A stretch of 64,000 bases of DNA, from positions 28,069,950 to 28,133,949 of the forward strand of contig OX424569.1 of the NCBI GenBank assembly GCA_949152475.1, in the 5' to 3' direction. Below the pieces are notes generated by a model that was not told where the DNA came from, did not search any database, and saw only the letters and a program-made list of their open reading frames with translations. The first letter of the stretch is position 1. Every line of letters begins with the position of its first letter. The position numbers were made by a program, and so were the translations under genes. Source of the DNA: Terebella lapidaria (taxonomy: Eukaryota; Annelida; Polychaeta; Terebellida; Terebellidae). Positions 32,469 to 45,799 of the stretch are shown here, one piece after another.

Positions 32469-35068
32469 CTTCAATTTCTAGAAAATATTCCTAATTTTTA
32501 ACGACTCCAAGCTTCTCCGAATGGTGTCCCTATAAAATCAGTTCCACATTGAACAATTCCACATTCAATACTTCAAGTTATTTGAAGGTTTTCAGCTGAC
32601 AAAAACCGTGGATATGTAATCGGTCGCACTGCAAACTGCGTCGCAAAGTCTCTCGCAGCGCACGAATCCGAATGACACTGGCAACAATGCCAGTTTTAAC
32701 TTTTATGACAATCGATTTCCGCCTGCCACCGATCGTTGGGCAATCGGGTTTTCATGCGTCAACGCCAAGTAGCTCTTGTAAGATTGCTCTTGTAAGAACT
32801 GCGACTACGGTTGGCCATGAAGTTGTGAAGACGTCAGACACCTGAAGCTGCCAAGAATGATGGAAATTTCCAAAATCAATAACATAGCGAATGGACAACT
32901 CCTGTGCATTATATCTATTTCATGAATGTACTTTTCTTCTCGTATATGGTTACCGGTAGTTCACCTTTCAAAAGAAATACATGTGTTTGATAATCTTGGT
33001 GTACTGAATAGTGACCAATGGAATGTATACATATGTTTTTATTTTAAAATCTATCAGGAATGCTTGCACAGTATTCCTAACACAACCAGACGTTCTCGTA
33101 TCTTCATTCATTGCAGATTCATCAAAACAGAGCCATAAATGTTTTCAATATGCTTTCCATATTGATGGAGCGTGGATATTATTGAAAGTTCAGTATCAAG
33201 GAAAGAACCATGCCAAAACAGGCATCATTGTCACAGATGTAGCAGACCACTTCGGCATTTTCCATATTGAAAACAAAAAATTTGCAACTGCACAAAGTTC
33301 TCTAGCACAAAAAAGAATTATCAATAACACTAAAATGGAACAATTTAGGCATTATTTGAAAGAAATTAATTTTAGCCACATCAAACATGAAACAATTGCT
33401 AACCTAGCATATTCTAAATTTATACAGCTTTACAGGGAGGCGTATGACAAAGCATTTCCACTGATTAGTGTCAAACCAAACAAAAGGTATTTTAAAATTG
33501 AACCCTGGGTTACCAGTGGACTCCTGATATCAAGGAGGAAAAAGTCCAAATTATATGCAAAAAATTGAAATTTCCCACTGACTTCCCACTGAAGTCCACA
33601 TATAACAAATACGTGAATTTGTTTAACAAGCTGAAACACGTCTTAAAAAGCAATTATTACACAGCTAGATTGGAGGAAAATAAACACAACATGAAAAAGA
33701 CTTGGAAAATCTTACACTCAGCTCTGGGTAAACAAACAATATATTATCAACTTATCAATAGAAACAGGTACAGTCCCCGACGATCTCAAAATTGCAAGAG
33801 TTATCCCAATCTACAAAGCGTCAGACCCTGAAATAATAAATAATTATCGCCCAGTAAGCTTACTCCCTGCGTTTTCCAAAATTTTGGAGAAAATTATATT
33901 CAATAAAATAATAGCGTTCGTGAATAGCCAAAATTTATTCTATGAACATCAGTATGGTTTTCGACCCAAGCATGCAACAATCCATACTATCATCCTCCTA
34001 CTTAACGAAAATGCAAAATGTATTAACTTATCACCCAAATACATGACCTTGTCAATTTTCTGTGATCTTTCAAAAGCATTCGATGTGATAAATCATGACA
34101 TACTATTTGAAAAATTAGACTATTACGGAATTCGGGGGTTGCAAAAGAATGGATTAGGGATTATTTATCAAACCGAAAACAGTATGTTCAATTTGAAAAT
34201 GATAAATCTGATATGAAAGATATTGTCTGCGGTGTCCCTCAGGGATCAATTCTTGGCCCACTTCTTTATTTAATTTATGTCAATGATATAGCAAATTCAA
34301 CTCATGGGAATATTCTCTCATTTGCTGACGATACCTCTTTATTCATTTCAGATACTGACACCATCACTCTTTTTCAAAAAGCAAATGAGGAAATAAATAA
34401 TTTGTATATGTGGTTTTGTGCCAATAAATTATCTTGGAATGCCAAAAAAACCAAGTTCATAATATTGAGAGGTCATCATACCCATAGTGATTTTAATAAT
34501 AAAATAATCCAAATAAACGATGTAACACTCCAACAAATCGGGGAGGAATTTGAAGAAAATAGTACAAAACTCTTAGGGATATATATTGATGAATGTTTAT
34601 CTTGGAAATATCATATAAACTATAAAAGCAACAAAATTTCTAGGGGACTTTTCCAAATTAAACAAGTTAAACATATTTTACCAGTAGATAGCCTGCGAAC
34701 CTTATACTTTGCTCTAATTCATCCATACATGCAATATGGAATACTTGCCTGCGGAAATGCTAAACCATCAGTATTGAAAAGATGCAATATATTACAGAAA
34801 CGAGCAATCAGAACCATACATGGAGCGACTTATAACAGTCATACTGATCCACTTTTCAAAAACATCAAATATACTGAAGATTTCTGACTTGCATAGATAT
34901 GAAACAATACTATTCATGCATGACTTTTTTATGAAAAAAACTGCCAGTATCATTCAATGATTCGTTAAAATTTAATTATCAAGTTCAGGACATTCATCAA
35001 ACTAGACAGGCAAATCTTTTGTACGTTGAACGATGCAACTCTAACTTTGCAAAAAAAACTGCCTTTTT

Positions 35069-36498
35069 AGGTTACCGGACCTATGGTCCAATAACCTATT
35101 GGCATGGCGTTGCGTCCGTCGTCTGTCGTCCGTCGTCGTCTGTCGTCGTCGTCGTCCACATTTTTATCTTTTTTGTTTACGGGCGAATTCTTCTGAAATT
35201 TTGCACAAAAATACTTTAAAATAATTCAGGAAGGAGGTATTTTTTAGTTTTTTGATTTTCGCTTTTTCTTCAAAATGGCGGCCGTTTTCGACGAAAAATG
35301 CCTGATTTTGGACTTTGGCGGCCATTTTCTCAAAATCTGTTCAGTAACTTTTTTTCTTTTTGATACATAAGACTCCTCATATGTACTTCTATGATGTCTA
35401 TAAATTTCGTTGCGCTTGAAGGCTCGAAGTGGGCCATTTTGGCCCAAACTCGGCCAAATGGGACTTTCCCATGTTAAATTCTCCTATGCTTTATAATGGG
35501 ACACATTATGCCTAATATCTCACTTGATATTGAGATTAGAGACTAGGAATCAATTGTGGACATATAGGAAATGATATATGCTGAATATTCTCGTGACCTT
35601 AAATTTGACCTCTGTTTCAAGGTCAGAGCACAAAATGGCTTATATCTCGCTTATTATCGACTCTACAGCTTAGGAATCAATTGTGGACATATAGGAAATA
35701 ATATATGCTGAATATTCTCGTGACCTTGAATTTGACCTCTGACCTCAGTTTCAAGGTCAGAGCACAAAATGGCTCATATCTCGCTTATTATCGACTCTAC
35801 AGCTTAGGAATCAATTGTGGACATATAGGAAATGATATATGCTGAATATTCTGATGACCTTGAATTTGACCTTCGAACTCATTTTCAAGGTCACAGGACA
35901 AAATGGCTAATATCTCGCTTGTTATCGACTTTACATCTTGGAAATCAATTATGAACATATAGGAAATGATATATGCAGATTATTGTCATGACCTTGAATT
36001 TGACCTTTGACCTCATTTCCAAGGTCACAGGACAAAATGGCTAATATCTCACTTATTATCGATTTTACAGCTTAGGAATCAATTGTGGACATATAGGAAA
36101 TGATATATGCTGAATATTCTCGTGACCTTGACTTTGACCTCTGACCTCATTCTCAAGGTCCAATGACAAACTGGCTCATATCTAGCTCCTCTATTGAATG
36201 TATGGCTTGGGAATCAATTGTGGACATGATATAGAAAATGATATACATTGAATATTTTGATGATCTTGAATTTGACCTTTGCCCCTTCATTTTCAAGCCA
36301 CAGCACAAAATTGCTAATATCTCTCTGATTATTGAATTTACAGCTTACCCGGTAGCAATCAACTGTGGACATGATATATGCTTAATGTTATATATGCTGA
36401 ATATTCTCTTGACCTTGAATTCAGCCAGTGACCTGGCTAACATCTAAAATATTAAACATTGTCCGGTAACCTATCTTCGGCCCTTGGCCTAATTTTTT
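35069..36498. mobile_element. Non-autonomous element with AGGTTACCGG ends and internal 134-bp array, nested in LINE
   Basis: It interrupts the LINE C-terminal frame between TAF and PRIWNE. The left end reads AGGTTACCGGACCTATGG; an inverted version (TCCGGTAACCT) sits near the right end at 36462-36472. CTTTTT at 35063-35068 and 36499-36504 may be a 6-bp target duplication. The interior is non-coding, with a minisatellite at about 35540-36430. Confidence 0.7.
35540..36430 (+). repeat. Tandem array, unit about 134 bp, seven copies, rich in AAGGTCA half-sites
   Basis: CAATTGTGGACATATAGG recurs at 35551, 35678, 35812, 35946, 36080, 36215 and 36360. Each unit contains GTGACCTTGAATTTGACCTC and then TTTCAAGGTCA, an inverted arrangement of AGGTCA-type motifs. 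These resemble nuclear-receptor half-sites, but nothing shows that they are used. Confidence 0.85.
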
Positions 36499-37039
36499 CT
36501 TTTTCCTAGAATATGGAATGAAATTACACCAAATATTATAAACATAACCTCAAAAAGCAAAGTAAAAAAAACCAATTAAAACAATTATCTTGTCTAATTA
36601 TTCGAGTAATGTTGTCTGCAATAATACACATTGTACAGACTGCCTCAATGACGCATAAGAATCATATTCATTAAGCCATATATGAAGCATTTGAATATTA
36701 TATATAATTGATTTGGTCCAGACCCAATCTTATATCCACATTACATCTCCCTCCCCTGGTTGGTGTCGCATTGTGTGGCACCTTGTCCCCGCCGGTGTTT
36801 ATACTGGGTAACATCACAAACTTGTATTCACTTTTTCCAGTTATGTAGTTTCATTTATTATTATTACTGTTATGTTTTTAGTACTTATTTTGATGCTCAG
36901 ATTTGTCAAGAGATAATTTAAACGTATTCCAAAAGGGCCAAATGGAAGACAGCTTCGGTTAATTTGGTCCTTCAGCTTAAGATCCATTACCTATTATTAT
37001 GATTATGTAGATTTTTGTTATTATTGAAGGTTATAAAAT

Positions 37040-37962
37040 GTTATTGGAACTTAAAGTACTACAAACATGAAAATATGAATTGAACTCAGATGAGAGATCT
37101 AGTTTTGCTGAGTAAAATGTTGTTTACCGCATCCCAATATCTCTATTGGTTAAAAAGTTATGGCGATATGAATGTCACATTTTGGCAGGATATAACATAT
37201 GCTGGATTGAACACTTCTGGATTTTTGGAGAAGCTAATTAGTATGCAAATGAGGTATTCGTGACGTAGAAGGGGGAATATTTTTAATTAGGCAACTTTGA
37301 GTCTTAATATAATTGTTCTGGTCAGAATTATTGCAAACCTCAATTTTACACATTGATAGGAATGGTCAATAATCAGTGTTGTTCAAAATTTTACTGTTGC
37401 CATGGTGACTATTCACCTGCTGGAATCCCTAGCAACCACTGGTTGCTATGGGCCCTAACTACCAGAAACAGGGGTTTTGACAGATTTTGGTTATTGTATA
37501 TTAATAAGGCATGTAAAGTCAATCCATTTTCACCTTTGGTTTCGTTTGTTTATCGACAGGATTGGGGATTTGGGCCATAGCAACCTGGTTGCTAGGGACT
37601 TCATACCAACACTGGTGACCTTGGCAACTATCCGGACGTGAAATTCATTGACTATCAATCATGGAGAGCATGTGGAATAAGCTTTGTTGAATAATTGCAA
37701 TTTCTAAAGACTTTAATATGCCAGTAAAACTAGCTAATTAAAAAATGTCCCCCCTGTGACGTCATGCATACAAATTTGCATAATAATGAGCTATATGATT
37801 TCCCAAATTGTATAGTGGGCAATTTTAACTTTGAAGCACTGTAACTTTTGAAGGAATTGAGATATTCACATGCTGTAAAAGCCATTCTGATCAGCTCACA
37901 TGGTGCTTGAATCTGAGCTCACATCATATTTTCATGTTCCTAGTACTTTAAGTAAAATCTAT
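37040..37962. mobile_element. Foldback (long inverted repeat) element nested in LINE 3' region
   Basis: The two halves are inverted copies. Left CTTAAAGTACTACAAACATG pairs with right CATGTTCCTAGTACTTTAAG. Inner pairs are GACGTAGAAGGGGGAATATT with CCCCCTGTGACGTC, and CCTAGCAACCACTGGTTGC with GCAACCTGGTTGCTAGGG near the centre. There are no open frames of note. Two relatives occur at about 43325-44050 and 53190-53920. Confidence 0.7.
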
Positions 37963-38009
37963 TATTATGTGCAAGTATATAGTTATGTATCTAAGCTGAA
38001 AATAAATTT

Positions 38010-38065
38010 ATCTCCCCATCTATCTCCCCATCTCCCCATCTATCCATCTATCTATCTATCTATCT
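38010..38065 (+). repeat. Microsatellite tail (ATCT)n of the LINE
   Basis: CTCCCCATCTATCTCCCC changes into pure ATCT units just before the target duplication. This tail type is known for LINEs that end in short tandem repeats. Confidence 0.8.
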
Positions 38066-38240
38066 ACCATGTTGAATAAATTTAATATTCACAATAGGAA
38101 ATATTGAGAGTGTTGTTGATGATAAATTTGTTGATCAAACCTTGACAGTAGCGTGGATATTATTCAAAGTTCAGTATCGATGAAAGAACCCATGGTTGAA
38201 TAAATTCAATATTCCCAATAGGAAATATTGACAGTACGTC
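38066..38240 (+). repeat. 123-bp local tandem duplication at the LINE target
   Basis: TTGAATAAATTTAATATTC..CAATAGGAAATATTGA appears at about 38071 and again at about 38194. The preceding block GCGTGGATATTATT appears at 33172 and 38153. The LINE entered the first of the two units. Confidence 0.65.
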
Positions 38241-40967
38241 ATAGAAATTAGTTTTCGTTACCGAATACAAAAGAGAACGTTTGGTTTGATGCACTCAGTG
38301 AAGGTGCAGTCAAATAATGGGTAGGCATCAACATATGTTCCTGTTGGGTACCTTCTCATCCTGTATAAAGTTTAAACGCCATGACGTAGATAAATGCTTA
38401 TACTAATGAAACGTATACAAAACGCTATAAAACGATCTGAAATCATTATCTTCATTATGTCATTGTTTCTTTAGGTCATTGTTTCATTGACATACATACA
38501 TACAGACAGACAGGGAGACAGACCTAAATGCCATACTATCTCTCCATATCGGGTCGAGGGTAATTATGGCCTTTCTGTTTCGCTAGACAAAATGTATTTT
38601 TAGAGACTCAAGGCCTTCTTGTAATCGGAATCTATGGATCTCTATATTATACAATGTGGGGAAGGTAATCATATGATATATATTTTGATCTCCCATGGTG
38701 AGTTTCGTTCTGCTTCGTATTCTCGAATCTTGCATTAGGCGTGACAGTACGAACAAAGAGCATTACAGAGGTTTTTTTTTTATTATCATAAAAAGTTTAA
38801 ATTCACCAAAGTATAGGTGCTCAAGGAAAGAAAATCGAGTTCTTTAAATCCGAGATCAATGCCTCATTTCAAATTTATAAAAATGAAAATGACAGAAAAA
38901 AATAACACGGCCAATCAATACAGAGTGTTTTACGTTGATAATTATCACTGATATACGGTTTTTTTTCGCAGTATTGAATGCCAGTAGAATTATTGCATGA
39001 TATGCCAAGAAAGATGACACCAACAGAAATAGAACACAATGATGACGCGTGTCAGGCCTTGGATGATAATGGTCCCTCGGCTGTATTCAGTCACCTATCG
39101 ATGGCAGGATATGAATGTATCAAAACACGCTTTTTCTGCTGAAGGCACTTGCTCAGTGCAGAATATAAATCTACAGTGTCTCTACTATATCTTTATATGT
39201 GAAGGGATTAATCTACGACTATTTTTATGACGTCTATTACTAGATTAGATTCGTTTGGCACAAAGTATACATGATACTTTCGTTTGGTACAAAGTATACA
39301 TCTATCTCTAACCAGGAAAACTATTTGTCTTTGTTGGGTCACATGAGTTTACTGGTATTACACAACATCTATAGAATTGATTTTGCATACAAGACGTGTA
39401 CGTGGACTACTTTCGCCATCAGATTATCAAGACAAAATATATTTATACGAGAGAACATGATTGGACCTCCTCATAATAGCATACAGAAAGAATTAAAAGA
39501 ATCATTTTACTGATTCCAAGAATATGCTAATAAGAATATTATGATTGATGTGACCAATTACAACACACGCAGGATTATGGATGAGGATCATAACCAATCA
39601 ACTCCACAACAATTTCAGAAGTTCCGTCCATCATGGTTGAATGATATTGGGTGATAATGGTGTTGGGGACCATATTATATAGTATGATGTATATATGATA
39701 AAAATAATTGCATAGATATTTATCATGATGAATCTGCTGTCGGTATGTCACCTCTTTAATGGATCACCAATATTAAGTTGTGCAGTCCTTTAGATTTATC
39801 TGTGAGTGGGTCCAGATTGATTGAATCCAATGAAATATTTATAGTCATTGAAATATCCCCCTAGATTTTATAAGCCTGCAGTTTCGTCTTGATGTCCGAG
39901 GGGACTGTTCAAGTGTTTCTTCAATATTGTATCTCCTATGGGCTTGCGGACATCTCTGACGCAAACGTGCACACCTCTTTCGTAGCGGCAATAGCGAGTA
40001 TCGAATAGGGATGAATAATTGGTTATGTTTGCGGTGCAATTCGTCTGCACTCAAGTTACCCATATAAACCTAATGATCCAAATTTCTGGTCCACGGCTTC
40101 CACAGTCCACAGCTTCCTGTGTATTGTTGCTTGAAAGTACGCTCACTATAATAATGTGCATGCTGTTAAAATTTAATAAGATTAGTGAAAAATCTGCGGA
40201 CCATAAGAACATATAAGAAAATTCCGTATTCTTTTGTATGGTGAAATTTGCCTGACTCTTCGGTATACGTCAAATTCATTCACGCGAATGTAACTGCACG
40301 TTTTAATCACAGACATCTGTTAACGTATGAGTAGGATATCATTATACGAAAGCAATCGTAGGTTTTTGTCGATGATTCGTATCTAGAACTCCAAGAATAA
40401 GGCGGCATCAAATTTGATCAGTGATTGATATTAAACAAGTGTACTTCATATTAACTATGCTTACTTAAGTTTATGGCATATATCAGCCACCGTAGCAGAC
40501 ACTATTACGTAATAAAAAATATTTGGTTAGAAACTTCTTTGCTGTCGATAGAATTTCCGTTCTGAAAGTCTCTTCGTATAACTATGATTGTGTTTGTTTA
40601 CTAAAATGGTGATGTCAGGGGTGATATTACTGATTCAGAACTAGGGGTATAAACATTATTTATTATCCACAATGACGATTGGTGCTCACCACATGACCAG
40701 GATGTTCAGTTTATCATATGGGCGTGGTTTGAGTCCGAGAATTAGAGTTTCCCAATACTTATTCGTGCTGCATCCCAAAAATCTATATGTATGTTTGGTG
40801 GTTTTGACAACGGATCGTCGTCAACGGAGCAATAATGCTTCACCAGACTAAGATGTACACAAAAAAGAACAAATGTGAGAGCAAAGAGTAGACCAAAAAT
40901 AGATGGCGATATACAGACAGATTTACATTGATAAAAAAATTATCTCCACATTGAACAACTACGGAGC

Positions 40968-41215
40968 CCCTAAGGGGACACAACCAAAAGTTAAGAAAAA
41001 AAATTTTTTCGCGTTCCCTCGCGATCTTTTCGCGTTCGAACGCGATCTTGTAGCAAAACCTTCTCAGAAGTCATGGGCGTCAGCACAATCAAGTTTTCGC
41101 GTTCGAACGCGATAACTTCGTGAGGGAACGCAAAACATCGTGTTCGAACGCGAAAACTTCGCGAGGGAACGTGAATTGATCACGTTCGAACGCGAAAAAA
41201 CAACAGACCATGAAG
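40968..41215. repeat. Cluster of CGCGTTCGAACGCG palindromes
   Basis: Four related dyads centred on TTCGAA (about 41032, 41098, 41132 and 41183), together with CGTTCCCTCGCGA and TCGCGAGGGAACG in opposite orientation. They occupy about 250 bp inside the P flank copy, where receptor A's own flank has unrelated sequence. A palindromic non-autonomous element is the likely source; no clear ends. Confidence 0.55.
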
Positions 41216-43324
41216 TATTCTGAGAGGTTCAACTTTTATTTTCAACTTTTATGGCAATCGATTTTCACCTGTCTTTCATGCATCAATGCCAAAACGTTAT
41301 GCCAAGCATCTCTTGTAAGATTTACCTGAGAAAGGTGACTGCGGTTGGTCATCAAGTTGTGAATACGTCAGATATCTTAAACTGTCAGGAGTTACTGAAA
41401 TCCTGAAAAGTCAATAGCATAGAGAATGAGTCAACTCTAAGCATTACGTATAGGATAAAGTATCAGACACAGGTGGACGGATTTCTTCAGATGGACCATG
41501 TGCTGAAGACCTTATTAGTTAAGACCTTTCTTGTGGGGATGCCAAATGGAGGTCAGGTTCTAGAGAGCAAAATTGGTCCGGGTGGTCATCGATCAGCCAA
41601 TAACTAACCATGTATGCTGTCATTTTCAAAACGGGAGCCATGCCCGCCATCAAATTTGTCTACTCATGTTTACGATAATGAGGATTCCAATGGTGATATT
41701 ACCGAGGACCTGTGACTGTTGATTGTATCAAAACTCAAAACGGTCGCCATCGAATTCTCAAGATCACGTTTTTGGGCTATAACTGAACTCGTGTGGCAGA
41801 TATATACACGGTTTTGGTGTGCATACTCGTGCTGTCATTGATGAGGAATACAGTGGTGTTAATACCGAGTACCCGCGACTGTTGGTCACATCAGAATTAT
41901 TACTTAGACCCTAACCTCCCAGATTACACCCACACACACAAAAAAACAACTTTCGCACGAATTTGAACTGAAAATTAAAAATCTTATATTTTAGACCCCC
42001 ACCATATGTGACAGTTTCAAGTGGCTGTAACTTTAGAACAGATAGTGATATTGACTTACTACTTACTGCACTGACCAATTTTCAGCTAATTGAGATCTGT
42101 CATATCAGTTTACAGGGTGTCTACACTTTACCACTACTTTAAAACGTCCTTACAACGTATTGATGGTTCATTATTAAATGAACAATATGTGGTGTTAAGC
42201 ATCAGCAGACATGTATTTTCAGAGCGGGAAGATCTTCTTGTACTCAGCCTAAATTGGATATACCGTGTTAGTGGCCCGGTATTAATTGTAAGTGCAACGA
42301 ACGTTATATGATAGCATGAAATTTGTCTGAATTGTGTCACTTTAACATGTTCTCGTAATCAATGTTTAAGGTATATTTCACTTTCCAAGAAGTTACCTGG
42401 TAACTCCCGAAGTACCTACACGTTTCAATACCTTTGAAATATTTCAGCGAGGCTGTTCTCCGACCAATATCTGGGAGGCAACAAAAATGCCATTACGATT
42501 GTACATCAATGCAATCAATTTTGTTGTGAATTCATTGTATTTTTATATCCTTCGTATCATCAGATTTTGCATTGGGCTGGAAAGTACGAGCGAATAGCAG
42601 TACGAATTCTGTTCGATTATCATAAACAATTAAAACACAGTCATGCGAGTGATGAAAACCGAGTTATTTATCGGAGCTTATCGCCTCATTTCAGAATCAG
42701 AAAAAATGAAAATGTCAAAGAATAATGTAGTTGTATTTGTCGGCCATTCAATACAGAGTGATCTACGTTGATATTAATCACTGACATAGCTCTTCTTGTA
42801 CAGTGGGGTCCAAAAGTCCAAGACTTCCTTGGGGGTGTCATCGTACTAGACGTGCAATGGAAGACGTGTTTTTACATACGGGCTATAATGCTGAATCCTC
42901 TGTCTGTACCTTATAGATATGTATCTCGAAATGACACCAGAAGGTTTATTTTGATAAAATTGACAAATTTAACCAACAAACTCAAATAATTATAGAAATG
43001 TTACATAATTATTAACATTGGTGAAACACATTGAGCTAACTGGTTGCAATAAAACGTGTGTTGACCCACACATAATCACCAATCATATTGCACCATAATA
43101 TTGTTAATATTCGCATTCCATCATTTTTCCCAAACAAATTTTAAAACATTCAAATTTTCGTGTTTTTTCCCCCAAAATGAATCAAATATTCTAATATATA
43201 TGTGCACGTGGACCAGTTAATATACTAATAAGATTAATTATGATTGATATAACCACTTACGACACACGCAAATGGATAAAGTGAGGCTCCAGTCATAAGT
43301 GTCTCTGACATGTGAAAAACTGCA

Positions 43325-44050
43325 ACTCGTGAATTAAGGCAGTTTTTACAGAATGTTTATATCTTAATTTGGTGTTATAAATGAGTATTATGACGTCACA
43401 CCAGTACTGTGAGATGATTAGTAACATTTAACTCTTGATATTCTACCTTTTGTTTAAACTTTGAGTCTTAACAACTATTTCGTCGCATGTGGCATTAAAC
43501 AAAATCATAATTCAATTACCTAATTTCGTCTCCAAGGAACCGTGCCTGTAATATTGCCCTTCGCAATGATGGTTGCTATGGGCCCCAACTTCATGTATAT
43601 GATAATTTGTATTCCAAAAAAACATTATAACGTGTATGTTTTTCATGCGAAAGATGGAAATAAAAAATGCCTTATCATCCCGAAAAACAATTCTGAGATA
43701 AGGTAAAGGTCCCTAGCAACGGCGTTGCTATTGGTAGCATCTAAGGGATGGTTGATATGGCGATGTTGGACTTCACAGAATTCTGTTATATATTTTTCAT
43801 TCGGACGCCACATAACAATATATTTCATGATAATATACATGTATATAACGAACACAGATTTACCATTCGAATATAATTAATTGAAATGGTTCTACTGGTG
43901 TGACGTCATGAATACTCATTATAATACATAATTAAGTGTTAAATTTGGCGCCAAATAATTTGAATAAATCATGATAACTTTGGAGCGAATGATATTGGAT
44001 ATCAACATTACCACATTAGTTTTCATGATTCACACTATTTCCATGTGCCA
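43325..44050. mobile_element. Foldback element related to 37040-37962
   Basis: ATGAGTATTATGACGTCACA near the left pairs with TGTGACGTCATGAATACTCA near the right. The central part has GGTTGCTATGGGCCCC and GTCCCTAGCAACGG, as in the LINE-nested copy. A sister copy is at 53190-53920. Confidence 0.6.
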
Positions 44051-45799
44051 AAAGTAACTACTAGGACCAGACTCGAAATATCGATAGTCATTGAAATATC
44101 CCCCTGGGATTAGTAAGCCTATAGCTTCGCTGTGATGTCCGAAGGAAGTTTTTAGTTCAAACATAGTTATTACCCTCGCCCCGATAGAGGGTATTGTAAT
44201 TGGGTCTGTCAGTTTGTATGTCTGTTTGTCTGTTTGTTACTTGCCAGAATCTTCGATTTTGGCAAGTATGTTGGTCGGTTGGTTTGTTTACGAGTTTGTT
44301 TGTTTGAGGCGGTGTTTGTCTGTGCCCTCTCCAGCGTCCACAATTCGTGATCGAAACATTTTAAAATTCGTGTGCATAATCTGTAGGATACTGGCCTGAA
44401 AACGTCCTATTTTGGTGTGTCTAGGTCAAAGGTCAAGGTCAAGGTCACGCAAAACGTTGAAAACACATAAGTGGTCATAACTTCGGTTCTAATGGTCCTA
44501 GAGACTTCAAATCAAGTTCATATTGTAGATAAAGTCGAGTTCTATCTTCTGTGACCTTGATCTCGACATTTGACCTTAACCTTGAGAAGTTCGCCTGAGG
44601 TCGAAGTCAAGGTCAAGTACGAAGGTCGGCGCAGCATATCGAGTAGTACATCATCGGAAAGGTCTTGAACCCTGATTCCAGTGATATCTTATTTTTTGCA
44701 CTGCGACGTAAACTGACGTCACAATGACGTCATAAACGTCGAAAGTCCGGAATTTCAAAGTGTCATAACATCGTCAATAGTGTATGGAATCCCTTGAAAT
44801 TTGATATGCATTTTGACAGCATTGATCTCTACGAACTCAAGTACAAAGGTCAAAGGTCAAGGTCAAGGTCATAGAAATCCCAGAAAAAACACGTTTTCTG
44901 TAATAACATCCGTTTGAATCATCGTGGGCTCATGAAATTTGAACCTTATCATTCAGAAGAGGTATATCAATCAGACAAATATGTCAATTCCATGATTGAC
45001 CTCGAACTTTGTCTATAATCTGACGAAACTTAATCAGGACTCTATGAGGATTTTGGATTTTACAGATATTTTTTATCTTTTCATGGCTCCAATTTTAAAA
45101 AAAAATACTGAACATTCAATTCTAAATCTTTTCATGCAGTCAGTTGCAGTGTTATTTCTAGTTTATGGTCCACTTTTCACATTTGGAATAAATTGAAAAC
45201 TCGCCAAGATATCAAAGTAGAAAGAGCAGTGGGGTGAATTTGATTCTCAATCCGATCAGATGCTAATGAGCTGTAGAAACGATTACCCCCTGTGGACATG
45301 TCCCCTTCTAAATATACACACTCGGTTGCGTAGTAGTACAGTATATCATATATGTATCCAAGTGCACACCTCAAACAACATTTCTTTTGTTTTTTGATTC
45401 AGAGGTGTCCAACTGGTATGATAAAGTCTTTTGAGGGTGACGAACCGGCATAGCAACCGGCCCCATTCCCGGTTTTAGCAGTAATTTGTCTCAAGACCAA
45501 AGGTCCTGGCAACAAAATCGCTCCCATCATAAGCAAAATTGCATGCTTCACTCTTTTGTCTTTTCGCACTCTATCGTCCACAATTTTTGCGCTAGCATCC
45601 CCAAACTTTTTTATTGTATAGCTATCCCCCCTGTAACGGCACTGCACGTTTTTGAAGAAAGTCAGTTCATTGATAACGTCACTAAAAATTCTTGAAAACT
45701 CGTGAAATCCCTATCTTTAACATGGGGCAATTTTTTAAAAATTCACACAGCAGTCAATTTTATAGCAGTGCCTCTGAAATTCAGTTCATCGATATATGT

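Larger units (their letters stand above)
33213..38065 (+). mobile_element. LINE (Jockey/CR1/L2 group), 5'-truncated, with two nested insertions
   Basis: It enters at the end of the endonuclease domain (VTDVADHFGIFHI, matching the SDHxPIF motif). Reverse transcriptase follows: [10 protein letters not shown] (about 33838), [36 protein letters not shown] (34231) and FADDTSLF (34318). The C-terminus resumes at RIWNEI (about 36509). The linker between 33730 and 33760 looks deleted and several frame changes are present, so it is dead. The 3' end is an (ATCT)n tail. The target duplication ACCATG flanks it (33207-33212, 38066-38071), and the target had already undergone a 123-bp local duplication. 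Clade assignment is tentative. Confidence 0.85.
32531..40900. repeat. Segmental duplication unit, copy 1 (contains LINE)
   Basis: It begins about 60 bp upstream of receptor A's start codon. Order: flank P (32531-32960), a block near 33000-33212, then after the LINE 38066-38460, 38880-39240, 39240-39560 and 39830-40870. P recurs at about 40930-41470 and 49800-50250 (shared GACAATCGATT, CGATCGTTGGGCAAT, AGCTCTTGTAAGAT, GACTGCGGTTGG-type blocks). Without the LINE the unit is about 3.5 kb. Confidence 0.75.

Noticed and set aside
32531-32545. TATAAAA as core promoter of receptor A
   Set aside because: It reads TATAAAA on the plus strand, the wrong orientation for a minus-strand gene, and its spacing to a start site is unknown.
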